Source: Bacteroidales bacterium
GTDB lineage: Bacteria > Bacteroidota > Bacteroidia > Bacteroidales > WCHB1-69
Length of the DNA stretch: 10,766 nt
Assembly: GCA_017527945.1 (NCBI GenBank)
Contig: JAFXPL010000075.1
Coordinates: forward strand, 1 to 10,766
Direction of reading: 5' to 3'
Numbering within the stretch: the first letter of the stretch is position 1; each line of letters starts with the position of its first letter. The notes below the pieces were generated by a model, which worked only from the letters and a program-made list of their open reading frames with translations, was not told the DNA's origin and did no database searches. This document shows, one piece after another, positions 1-7,814 of this stretch. Made by a program: the position numbers and the translations under genes.

Positions 1-54
1 CACCCTGCGGCAGTGCCTGCGCTTGGCTACGGTTTGTGTTGTTTTCGTTGTCAT
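1..54 (-). CDS. 5' end of an unidentified gene, cut by the window edge
   Basis: Reading the minus strand from position 54 gives an open frame of 18 codons, MTTKTTQTVAKRRHCRRV, that runs off the left edge. Two things support a real start: an AGGA a few bases upstream of the ATG, and a TACTTTTG -7-like element 35 nt upstream. The product is Thr- and Arg-rich at its start and has no hydrophobic signal segment in the visible part. Nothing can be said about function. It lies downstream of hutU on the same strand, but with a 179-bp gap, a large inverted repeat and its own candidate promoter between them, so it is probably transcribed separately. A chance open frame of this length is possible. Confidence 0.45.
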   Translation of the reverse strand, partial: MTTKTTQTVAKRRHCRRV

Positions 55-88
55 TGTCCTGAAATTGTAGATATTGAAAATCATTCGG

Positions 89-96
89 CAAAAGTA
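89..96 (-). promoter_or_regulatory. candidate -7 element (TAnnTTTG) for the left-edge gene
   Basis: The minus strand reads TACTTTTG, matching the Bacteroidota -7 consensus TAnnTTTG, 35 nt before the candidate ATG at 54. No clear -33 TTG is seen at the expected distance upstream, so this rests on the -7 match and position only. Confidence 0.35.
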
Positions 97-164
97 CGCT
101 TTTTTTTGACTTCCGGCTACTGTTCCACAATTTCACAAACTGATGAAGCTTTAACAACAACATT

Positions 165-209
165 ATAAATTCAAGTTTCGCATGCTTAACATGCGAAACT
201 TGAATTTAT
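165..209. repeat. perfect 20-bp inverted repeat with a 5-nt loop, 3' of hutU
   Basis: Arms 165-184 and 190-209 are exact reverse complements, separated by CTTAA. The arms start ATAAATTC and end CGCATG. The hairpin lies 24 nt past the hutU stop codon, where a terminator would be expected. However, neither strand has a run of T directly after the stem: the minus strand continues AATGTTGTTG and the plus strand GATTATTC. It could be a transcript-end stabiliser or an atypical, possibly bidirectional, terminator. It could also be a palindromic binding or recombination site. The inverted repeat is certain; its role is not. Confidence 0.9.
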
Positions 210-233
210 GATTATTCACCCCTACGGAACGGG

Positions 234-2063
234 TTAGAACATTGCTTCTATCAATTTGTCGTCCGCCATGTTCGGCAGCGTTACCTTTAGTTCGGGGCAG
301 GCCTCCATGGCGCGCTTGATGGCGAAGAGGGCGCCGTCGTTGCGGGCCCAGGCGCGGCGCGAGATGCCGTTGTTCACGTCCCAGAAGAGCATCGAGCGCA
401 GACGGCGGTCGCTGTCGTCGCTGCCGTCCAGCACCATGCCGAAGCCACCGTTGATGACCTCGCCCCAGCCTACGCCGCCGCCGTTGTGGATGCTCACCCA
501 CGTGGCGCCGCGGAAGCCGTCGCCGATGACGTTCTGCACGGCCATGTCGGCGCAGAAGCTCGAACCGTCGTAGATGTTGGAGGTCTCGCGGAACGGGGAG
601 TCCGTGCCGCTCACATCGTGGTGGTCACGGCCGAGGACGACCGGCGCGGAAAGCCGTCCGTCGCGCACCGCCTTGTTGAACTCGGCGGCGATTTTCGTGC
701 GGCCCTCGCAGTCGGCATACAGGATGCGGGCCTGCGAGCCCACCACCAGGTGGTTCTCCTTGGCCCCTCTGATCCAGGTGATGTTGTCTTTCATCTGCTG
801 GGAAATCTCCGCAGGCGCGTGCTCGCTGATTTCGCGGAGCACGTCCATGGCGATGTGGTCGGTGACCTCAAGATCCTCTGGCTTGCCGGAAGTGCAGACC
901 CAGCGGAACGGGCCGAAGCCGTAGTCGAAGCACATCGGTCCCATAATGTCTTGGACGTAAGACGGATAGCGGAACGTGCCGTCTTCCTTGAGGATGTCGG
1001 CACCGGCACGGGAGGACTGCAGCAGGAAGGCGTTGCCGTAGTCGAAGAAGTACATGCCCTTGGCAGTCAGCTTGTTGATGGCGTCCACCTGGCGGCGCAG
1101 GCTGGCCTCCACGGCGGCCTTGAACTTCTCGGGGTAATCGGCCATCATCTGCTTGGACTCCTCGAAGGAGAGGCCCACGGGATAGTAGCCGCCAGCCCAC
1201 GGGTTGTGCAGCGAGGTCTGGTCGCTGCCGAGATCGACTTGGATGTCGTGCTCGGCGCAATACTCCCACAGATCGACGATGTTGCCCGCCTTCGGTTGTG
1301 CGCCCGACATGCCGCCCAGGCCAGCTGTCACGAAGAGCTTGCCGCCAATCTCGCCGCCGATTTTCCGGCTGGCATTCAGCACCGTGATGGTAGTGCCGTG
1401 CACAATGCCTTGCGGTCCGATGTACATGTAGGAGCCAGCGGTCATCTGGCCGTACTGGCTGACACCCAGCGCGTTCATGCGTTCCCAATCGTCGGGCTTG
1501 GAGTAGTTGGGAATCACCATGCCGTTGGTCACGACCACGCGTGGCGCGTCCTTGTGCGACGGGAAGAGGCCCAGCGGGTGGCCGGAGTACATCACGAGGG
1601 TCTGCTCGTCGGTCATCTCCGACAGGTATTTCATGACCAAACGGTACTGTGCCCAGTTCTGGAACACGGCGCCGTTGCCGCCGTAGGTGATCAGTTCGTG
1701 CGGGTGCTGGGCCACGGCGGGGTCGAGGTTGTTCTGGATCATCAGCATGATGGCCGCCGCCTGCTTGCATTTGGCGGGGTAGGCCTCGATGGGACGGGCG
1801 TACATCTCGTAGGTCGGGCGGTAGCGATACATGTAGATGCGGCCGTAGTCATGCAGCTCCTTTGCGAACTCAGGGGCGAGGGTGGCGTGCTGAGAGGCCG
1901 GGAAATAGCGCAGGGCGTTGCGCAGGGCCAACTGTTTCTCCTTCTTGGTGAGGATGTCCTTGCGCTTCGGCGCGTGGTTAATATTCGGGTCGTAGGGTTG
2001 CGCGGCCGGAATCTCCGCCGGGATGCCCATTCTCAAATCTGCTTGAAATTCTTGTAAGGTCAT
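234..2063 (-). CDS. hutU: urocanate hydratase (urocanase), long form, with apparent internal deletion
   Basis: Urocanase adds water to urocanate to give imidazolone propionate, the second step of histidine breakdown, using tightly bound NAD+ in the cytoplasm. Family marks are YGGNG (127-131), SGHPLGLF (160-167), GLGGMSGAQPKA (248-259), SDQTSLHNP (280-288), RDHHDVSGTDSP (479-490) and HNGGGVGWGE (526-535). These match the long form of Bacteroides and animals, as I recall it. The start at 2063 gives the usual MTLQEF opening. At 609 residues it is some 55 shorter than the roughly 665 I expect. The shortfall falls at one point: GAQPKAGN (to residue 261) runs directly into IVDLWEY, skipping the segment that in relatives lies between two Gly-Asn pairs and carries NAD+ contacts. 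Activity is therefore doubtful. No other hut gene is in the window, and the gene appears to be transcribed alone. Identity is sure; the deletion rests on recalled homologues. Confidence 0.95.
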   Translation of the reverse strand: MTLQEFQADLRMGIPAEIPAAQPYDPNINHAPKRKDILTKKEKQLALRNALRYFPASQHATLAPEFAKELHDYGRIYMYRYRPTYEMYARPIEAYPAKCKQAAAIMLMIQNNLDPAVAQHPHELITYGGNGAVFQNWAQYRLVMKYLSEMTDEQTLVMYSGHPLGLFPSHKDAPRVVVTNGMVIPNYSKPDDWERMNALGVSQYGQMTAGSYMYIGPQGIVHGTTITVLNASRKIGGEIGGKLFVTAGLGGMSGAQPKAGNIVDLWEYCAEHDIQVDLGSDQTSLHNPWAGGYYPVGLSFEESKQMMADYPEKFKAAVEASLRRQVDAINKLTAKGMYFFDYGNAFLLQSSRAGADILKEDGTFRYPSYVQDIMGPMCFDYGFGPFRWVCTSGKPEDLEVTDHIAMDVLREISEHAPAEISQQMKDNITWIRGAKENHLVVGSQARILYADCEGRTKIAAEFNKAVRDGRLSAPVVLGRDHHDVSGTDSPFRETSNIYDGSSFCADMAVQNVIGDGFRGATWVSIHNGGGVGWGEVINGGFGMVLDGSDDSDRRLRSMLFWDVNNGISRRAWARNDGALFAIKRAMEACPELKVTLPNMADDKLIEAMF

Positions 2064-2101
2064 ACTATTTCTTTTTTAACGTTATCTTTTTGAACAAGCG
2101 G

Positions 2102-2109
2102 CAAAGATA
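2102..2109 (-). promoter_or_regulatory. candidate -7 element for hutU
   Basis: The minus strand reads TATCTTTG (TAnnTTTG type) 38 nt ahead of the hutU ATG. A matching -33 TTG is not evident. The 150-bp gap between secDF and hutU holds only this element and the secDF terminator. Confidence 0.5.
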
Positions 2110-2162
2110 CAATTTTTTGGGAATCGCTGAAGTCGGTTTTTGTGGAGTGTCAGGGCTCGCGC

Positions 2163-2192
2163 AAAAAAAAGGAGCCGTCGAGGCTCCTTTTT
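2163..2192 (-). terminator. intrinsic terminator downstream of secDF
   Basis: An 11-bp perfect stem (2166-2176 with 2182-2192, core GGAGCC/GGCTCC) has a 5-nt loop. On the minus strand it is followed by an uninterrupted T run (8 T including stem bases) and then GCGCG. It lies 21 nt past the secDF stop and so ends the secDF transcript ahead of hutU. The stem also has T on the plus side, but no plus-strand gene ends here. Confidence 0.9.
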
Positions 2193-2213
2193 CATATCTG
2201 TTTTTTTGGAAGT

Positions 2214-5200
2214 TTACTTCTTGAGTTCTTCGTTCGTGGCGTTTTTGTCTTTCTTCAGTCTCAGCAGGTCGTAAGCCAGCGGGTTGGAGACGAAGATGCC
2301 GGAGTAGGTACCGAAAGCGATACCGATGAACATGGCGAACACGAATCCGCGGATCACTTCGCCGCCGAAGATGAAGATCACGAGCAGCGTGACCAAGGTG
2401 GTGGCGGCGGTGTTCACGTTACGGCCCAACGTGCCGTTGATGGCGGCGTTGAAGTTGTCGTAGTTGGAGCGTTTCGGGTAGAGGGCCAGGTTCTCACGCA
2501 CACGGTCGAAGATGACCACCACGTTGTTGATGGAGTAACCGATGACCGTCAGGATGGCGGCGATGAAGTTCTGGTCGATCTCCATGGTGAACGGCATGAC
2601 CTTGTAGAACAGGGAGAACATACCGATGGTCAGGAAGGAGTCGTGGAACAGGGCGAAGACACCGGCCATACCGAACTGCCAGTTGCGGAAACGGATGGCG
2701 ATGTAGATGAAGATCAGGACCAGGGAGGCCAGCACAGCCCAGAAGGCGTTGCGCAGCAGCTCGCGGGCCACGGTCGGCTGGATCTTGGAGGAGGACTGGA
2801 TGCCACGCACGTCGTTGGTCAGGTGGGTGAAGTCGTACTCGCTCAGGTCTTGCTTGTCGTAGAAGCCCTTCAAGGCGTTGTAGAGTTTTCTCTCGCAGAG
2901 TTCGTCGTCTTTCACGTTGTTGCTCTCGATCTTGTAGTTGGTGACGATACGCACCTGGTTGTTGCTACCGAAGGTCTTCACCTCGGGAGAACCGCCGAAT
3001 TCCTTGATGACGGCCTCACGGACATCCTTCGTCACCACATCCTTGTCGAAGCGCACCACGTAGCTGCGGCCGCCGGTGAAGTCAACGCCGGGTTGCAGGC
3101 CGAGGACGAAGAAGGAGATGATGGAGATGAGAATCAAGGTGCCGGAGATGGTGTAGAACACCTTTCTGGTCTTGAGGAAGTTGAAATGGGTGTTGGTGAA
3201 GGCGTTGATGGTGGCAGCGGTGCCCACGGAGAAGCTCTTGCCCTTCTTGAGGCGTGCCTCGATGATCATGCGGGAGACGAGGATAGCCGTGAACAGGGAG
3301 GAGAGGATACCGATGATGAGCGTGGTGGCGAAACCTTGGATGGGGCCGGAACCGAAGATGTAGAGCACGATGGCCGTGATGAGGGTGGTGACGTTACCGT
3401 CGATGATGGCGGAATAGGAGTTCTTGAAACCATCGTCAACGGCTTGGCGCATGCCCTTGCCGGCGCGCACTTCCTCGCGCACGCGTTCATATATAATAAC
3501 GTTCGCATCAACGGCCATACCCAAGGTCAGGACGATACCGGCGATACCGGGCAGCGTCAGGACGGCGCCCATGGAGGCGAGCACGCCAATGATGAAGAAG
3601 ACGTTCAGCAGCAGGGCGAGGTCAGCGACCAGACCGGCGCGGCTGTAGTACAGGAACATGTAGATGATGACTAACAGGAAGGCGCCGAGGAAGGAGAGCA
3701 AGCCGGAGCGGATGGACTCCTTACCGAGCGTAGGTCCGACGATTTCGGATTGGACGATGTTGACGCCGGCTTCCAGGTTGCCGGAGTTCAGCACGGTGGC
3801 CAGGTCCTTGGCCTCTTCGATGGTGAAGTTACCGGAGATTTCGGAGTTGCCGTTCGGGATTTCGCCGCGCACGGTCGGAGCGGAATAGACGAACTGGTCG
3901 AGCACGATGGCGATGCAGGTCGGGTTGTTGGCCGTGCCCTTGGCGGCGGCTTCGCGGGTGATCTTGCGCCACTCGTCGGCAGCCTGGTCTTCCATGGACA
4001 TGGTGACGACCACGCGGTTGTTCTGGTCAACGTCCTGGCGGGCGGTGCGCACCACGCGGTTGCCGCCGATGGTCTCGGAGCTCAACAGCGGTCCGATACG
4101 GTCGTTTTTCTTTTTCAGGGGATAGAGCGGGTAGGCGGTGCCGACGTTCTCGAGTTTTTCAGCGGCACCCCAGTAGAAGACCACGTTGGGGTCGCCGAGG
4201 ATGCGGTTCAGTTCGGGAAGCATCTGGTCGATTTTCGGCATGTCGGCCTCGCGGAAGAAAGCGATGACGTTGTAGCCGCCGGTGACGGCGTGGCTGAGGA
4301 TGGCGCCTTCGCCAACCTCGGTTTCGTCCTCGTCTTCATCCTCGTCGGCGAGTGCCGTGGTGTCGAGGGCGGCCAGTGCGCTGTCGGCGTTCAGGGCGGC
4401 ATCAAGCGTGCTGTCGGCAGCGGTCGTGGGGGCTGCTGTCTGCTTGTTCTTCAGCAGCTCGGCCAGCTTGGCGTCAGCCTCCATGAAACGCTGTTGGATG
4501 GACTTGCCTCCGACGACGTCGTTATAGACCTCCCAGAACTCCAGCTTGGCGGTGCTCTTCAGCAGATCGGTGACGCGCTCGGGTTCCTTCACGCCGGGCA
4601 GCTCCACGAGGATGCGGCCGCCCTGCAGCATCTGCAGGTTTGGCTGGGCAACGCCGAAGCGGTCGATACGGGTGCGCAGGATCTTGAACGTGCGATCGAC
4701 GATCTCGCCGCTCTCCTTGCGGATGTAGCTGATGATCTGGTCGTCAGTGGCGTTCTTGATGCCGGAGCGCTCGCCGAAGTAGGTGCGCAGGTTGGCGTTG
4801 TTGAGGTTCAGCGCCTTCTTCTCGGCGTTGAAGTTCTTGACGAAGATATCGATAAAGTCGCCGTTCACCGTCTTGGCGTATTCGGCCTGCGCTTTCTCAA
4901 AGGCGTTCTTGAACAGCTGGTCCTCCGTGTTGGTGGCCAGGCTCTTCACTGCGTCGGGCATGGAAATCTCCAAGGTCACGTTCATACCGCCCTTCAGGTC
5001 CAGACCCAAGTTCAGCTCTTTGTACTTGCACTGCTTGTAAGTGTTTCCAAGATAGACGGTTGAGTCGTTCTTGTTCGTCAGATACTGGCGGGTGCGGGCG
5101 TCCACCACCGAGTCAACCAAATGCTTTTCAAGCATAACGTCGCCGTTTGCCAATTTCTTCACCGCCTCGATCGCGGCCGGGTCGTTGGCGTACTTGTCCG

Positions 5201-5303
5201 CCTTGCTCTCCACACGCCAAGAGGCGAAGGAGAAGGACAAACAGTAGATGCAAACCAGCGCGATGAGAATGGTAAAGAATAAAATCAGTCCTTTGTTTTT
5301 CAT
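2214..5303 (-). CDS. secDF: SecDF fusion, Sec translocase accessory subunit
   Basis: SecDF uses the proton gradient to pull secreted proteins out of the SecYEG channel on the periplasmic side. The first half is SecD: N-terminal membrane helix (about 5-27), LGLDLKGGM (99-107), large periplasmic P1 region, then five helices (about 530-680) with GMAVDANVIIYERVREE (595-611, Asp599). The second half is SecF: helix about 716-735, VDFTGG (730-735), periplasmic loop, then five helices (about 850-1010). Arg961 in TLGRN matches E. coli SecF Arg247. The fused arrangement is normal for Bacteroidota and also occurs in Bacillus. Two oddities: GYSINN (922-927) has Asn927 where GYSIND is usual, and the P1 region has a low-complexity Ala/Thr/Asp stretch ending in an acidic run (about 289-332). 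The start at 5303 places the signal-anchor helix at residue 5. It has its own promoter and terminator, so it is probably monocistronic. Confidence 0.97.
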   Translation of the reverse strand: MKNKGLILFFTILIALVCIYCLSFSFASWRVESKADKYANDPAAIEAVKKLANGDVMLEKHLVDSVVDARTRQYLTNKNDSTVYLGNTYKQCKYKELNLGLDLKGGMNVTLEISMPDAVKSLATNTEDQLFKNAFEKAQAEYAKTVNGDFIDIFVKNFNAEKKALNLNNANLRTYFGERSGIKNATDDQIISYIRKESGEIVDRTFKILRTRIDRFGVAQPNLQMLQGGRILVELPGVKEPERVTDLLKSTAKLEFWEVYNDVVGGKSIQQRFMEADAKLAELLKNKQTAAPTTAADSTLDAALNADSALAALDTTALADEDEDEDETEVGEGAILSHAVTGGYNVIAFFREADMPKIDQMLPELNRILGDPNVVFYWGAAEKLENVGTAYPLYPLKKKNDRIGPLLSSETIGGNRVVRTARQDVDQNNRVVVTMSMEDQAADEWRKITREAAAKGTANNPTCIAIVLDQFVYSAPTVRGEIPNGNSEISGNFTIEEAKDLATVLNSGNLEAGVNIVQSEIVGPTLGKESIRSGLLSFLGAFLLVIIYMFLYYSRAGLVADLALLLNVFFIIGVLASMGAVLTLPGIAGIVLTLGMAVDANVIIYERVREEVRAGKGMRQAVDDGFKNSYSAIIDGNVTTLITAIVLYIFGSGPIQGFATTLIIGILSSLFTAILVSRMIIEARLKKGKSFSVGTAATINAFTNTHFNFLKTRKVFYTISGTLILISIISFFVLGLQPGVDFTGGRSYVVRFDKDVVTKDVREAVIKEFGGSPEVKTFGSNNQVRIVTNYKIESNNVKDDELCERKLYNALKGFYDKQDLSEYDFTHLTNDVRGIQSSSKIQPTVARELLRNAFWAVLASLVLIFIYIAIRFRNWQFGMAGVFALFHDSFLTIGMFSLFYKVMPFTMEIDQNFIAAILTVIGYSINNVVVIFDRVRENLALYPKRSNYDNFNAAINGTLGRNVNTAATTLVTLLVIFIFGGEVIRGFVFAMFIGIAFGTYSGIFVSNPLAYDLLRLKKDKNATNEELKK

Positions 5304-5370
5304 CTTTCTTTTGTTAATTTTTTGATTTATAAATATTTATAACTTTCTCAACCTAATATTTTTAAGGTCG

Positions 5371-5402
5371 CAAATATACAATTTTTATAGTATGATTTGC
5401 AA
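5371..5402 (-). promoter_or_regulatory. secDF promoter (-33 TTG / -7 TATATTTG)
   Basis: The minus strand has TTG (5400-5402), a 21-nt spacer, then TATATTTG (5371-5378). Both elements and the spacing fit the Bacteroidota primary sigma-factor promoter. The -7 lies 67 nt ahead of the secDF ATG, leaving an AT-rich leader of roughly 60 nt with no obvious Shine-Dalgarno. Confidence 0.7.
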
Positions 5403-5426
5403 CGGTTGATATTTTGTTGATTTTAT

Positions 5427-5568
5427 GGGTTAATGGGTTAATGGTTTAGTAGTTTAGTAGTTTAGTAGTTTAGTAGTTTAGAGGGTTACTGGTTTACTGG
5501 TTTAGTAGTTTAGTAGTTTAGAGGGTTACTGGTTATAGTTATAGTTATAGTCACTGGTTATAGTTATT
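5427..5568. repeat. octamer tandem-repeat array between secDF and the ABC-F gene
   Basis: From 5427 there are two GGGTTAAT units. From 5445 a continuous 8-bp register follows: TTTAGTAG x4, TTTAGAGG, GTTACTGG, TTTACTGG, TTTAGTAG x2, TTTAGAGG, GTTACTGG (to 5532). A 6-bp TTATAG run (three in tandem, one more after TCACTGG) then leads to 5568. The 32 bp at 5461-5492 recur exactly at 5501-5532. The rest of the 311-bp intergenic region (5304-5614) holds the two divergent promoters and AT-rich leader, and I see no gene in it. The array has no long spaced unique sequence, so it is not CRISPR. Confidence 0.95.
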
Positions 5569-5584
5569 GTATTTGAAATTTGTG

Positions 5585-5592
5585 TATATTTG
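5585..5592 (+). promoter_or_regulatory. candidate -7 element for the ABC-F gene
   Basis: TATATTTG lies 22 nt before the ATG at 5615. The surrounding 11-mer GTATATTTGCG (5584-5594) is the exact reverse complement of the secDF -7 region (5369-5379), so the two divergent promoters share their core. The -33 element is unclear; TTG at 5567-5569 is only 15 nt away, inside the end of the repeat array. Confidence 0.55.
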
Positions 5593-5903
5593 CGCCCTGA
5601 AAATGTAAAGAACAATGGCAGACGACAAAAAGATAATTTTCTCGATGGTGAACGTCAGCAAGACGTATCCGCCGCAAAAGCAAGTGCTTAAAAACATATA
5701 TCTCTCATTCTTCTATGGGGCGAAGATCGGCGTGCTCGGCCTCAACGGCGCCGGCAAATCCTCCCTGCTGAAGATTATCGCCGGGCTCGACAAGTCGTAC
5801 CAGGGCGAGGTGGTCTTCTCGCCGGGTTACTCCGTGGGCTACCTCCCGCAGGAACCGCAGATCGACGACAGTCTGACTGTCAAGGAGATCGTGATGCAAG
5901 GGG

Positions 5904-7298
<1,395 letters not shown>

Positions 7299-7353
7299 GG
7301 AATCTTTTATATCTTTTTACATTATTAAGTATTCAGGCAACCGAAGAAAATTG

Positions 7354-7361
7354 TATTTTTG
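7354..7361 (+). promoter_or_regulatory. candidate -7 element for the lipoprotein gene
   Basis: TATTTTTG followed by CGGG lies 21 nt before the ATG at 7383, the same arrangement as ahead of the ABC-F gene. No clear -33 element is seen. It suggests that a transcript starts in the 84-bp gap after the ABC-F gene, in which no terminator hairpin is visible. Confidence 0.5.
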
Positions 7362-7382
7362 CGGGATTTTATTTGAGATAGT

Positions 7383-7772
7383 ATGAAACGTAAAAGTTGG
7401 ATTTTAGTGTTGGCGTGCGTCTGCCTGGTGGGGATGTCGTGCCAGAACAACAAGAAAAATACTCCCGAAGCCGTTACCGAAGCCTTTGCCAAGGCGTTCT
7501 ACACGGCGGATTTCGCACATTTGTACCAATATACGACCAAAAAGTCGCAGCCCGTGGTGCAGACCATCCAGAACGGGATGAAAGGCAACGAGGCGCGGCT
7601 GGAGGAGATGAAGAACAGTAAAGTGGAACTCGTGGAGGTCAAGGTGATAGAGCAGACCGACTCCACGGCCCTCTGCGGGTGCGCAGTCAAGATAAACGAA
7701 CAGCCCCGCAGCGACCGGTGGGACCTCGTGAAGGAGGGCGACGAATGGAAGGTCACCCTCGTGGTGCTGTAG
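7383..7772 (+). CDS. small putative lipoprotein, DUF4878/NTF2-like
   Basis: This is a 129-residue protein with a Lys/Arg start, a hydrophobic segment (about 6-18) and Cys20, which looks like a lipoprotein signal. The lipobox VGMSC is loose, with Gly at -3 instead of the usual Leu. The residues after Cys (QNNKKN) are not acidic, so the surface-export signal described for Bacteroidota lipoproteins is absent and a periplasm-facing location is more likely (inference). The mature part begins TPEAVTEAFAKAFYTADFAHLYQY and ends DEWKVTLVVL (WDLVKEGDEWKV, 113-124). That helix-then-sheet pattern is typical of DUF4878 and related NTF2-like lipoproteins. The family has no assigned function, and no catalytic residues can be named. 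It has its own -7 element and lies 42 bp ahead of tyrS on the same strand, so co-transcription with tyrS is possible. Confidence 0.85.
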   Translation: MKRKSWILVLACVCLVGMSCQNNKKNTPEAVTEAFAKAFYTADFAHLYQYTTKKSQPVVQTIQNGMKGNEARLEEMKNSKVELVEVKVIEQTDSTALCGCAVKINEQPRSDRWDLVKEGDEWKVTLVVL

Positions 7773-7814
7773 CCCGAATGTTGAATTTTGATTAAAGATA
7801 ATTGCATTAAAACG

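Noticed and set aside
714..734. HutU lacks the Cys that is catalytic in Pseudomonas urocanase (sequence here is QARILYAD)
   Set aside because: As I recall, the long-form urocanases, including the human one, also have ARILY at this place, so it is a subfamily trait and not damage.
486..2057. Plus-strand open frame of 523 codons opposite hutU
   Set aside because: It is an antisense shadow of hutU, full of Val/His/Leu/Gly from complementing a GC-rich gene, with no recognisable domain. The minus frame matches urocanase throughout.
2142..3674. Plus-strand open frame of 510 codons opposite secDF, rich in Asp, Glu, His and Gly
   Set aside because: The composition is that expected from the complement of membrane-protein codons. 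It begins inside the secDF terminator region and has no family features. The frame at 3750-5063 is rejected for the same reason.
5427..5568. Possible CRISPR array
   Set aside because: Units are 6-8 bp and directly adjacent, with no unique spacers, and no cas gene is nearby. It is a simple tandem repeat. The arrays at 9102-9180 and 9223-9294 fail for the same reason.
7773..7814. Possible T-box or other leader regulating tyrS
   Set aside because: The gap between the lipoprotein stop and the tyrS ATG is only 42 bp, too short for a T-box. No conserved T-box sequence or terminator stem is present.
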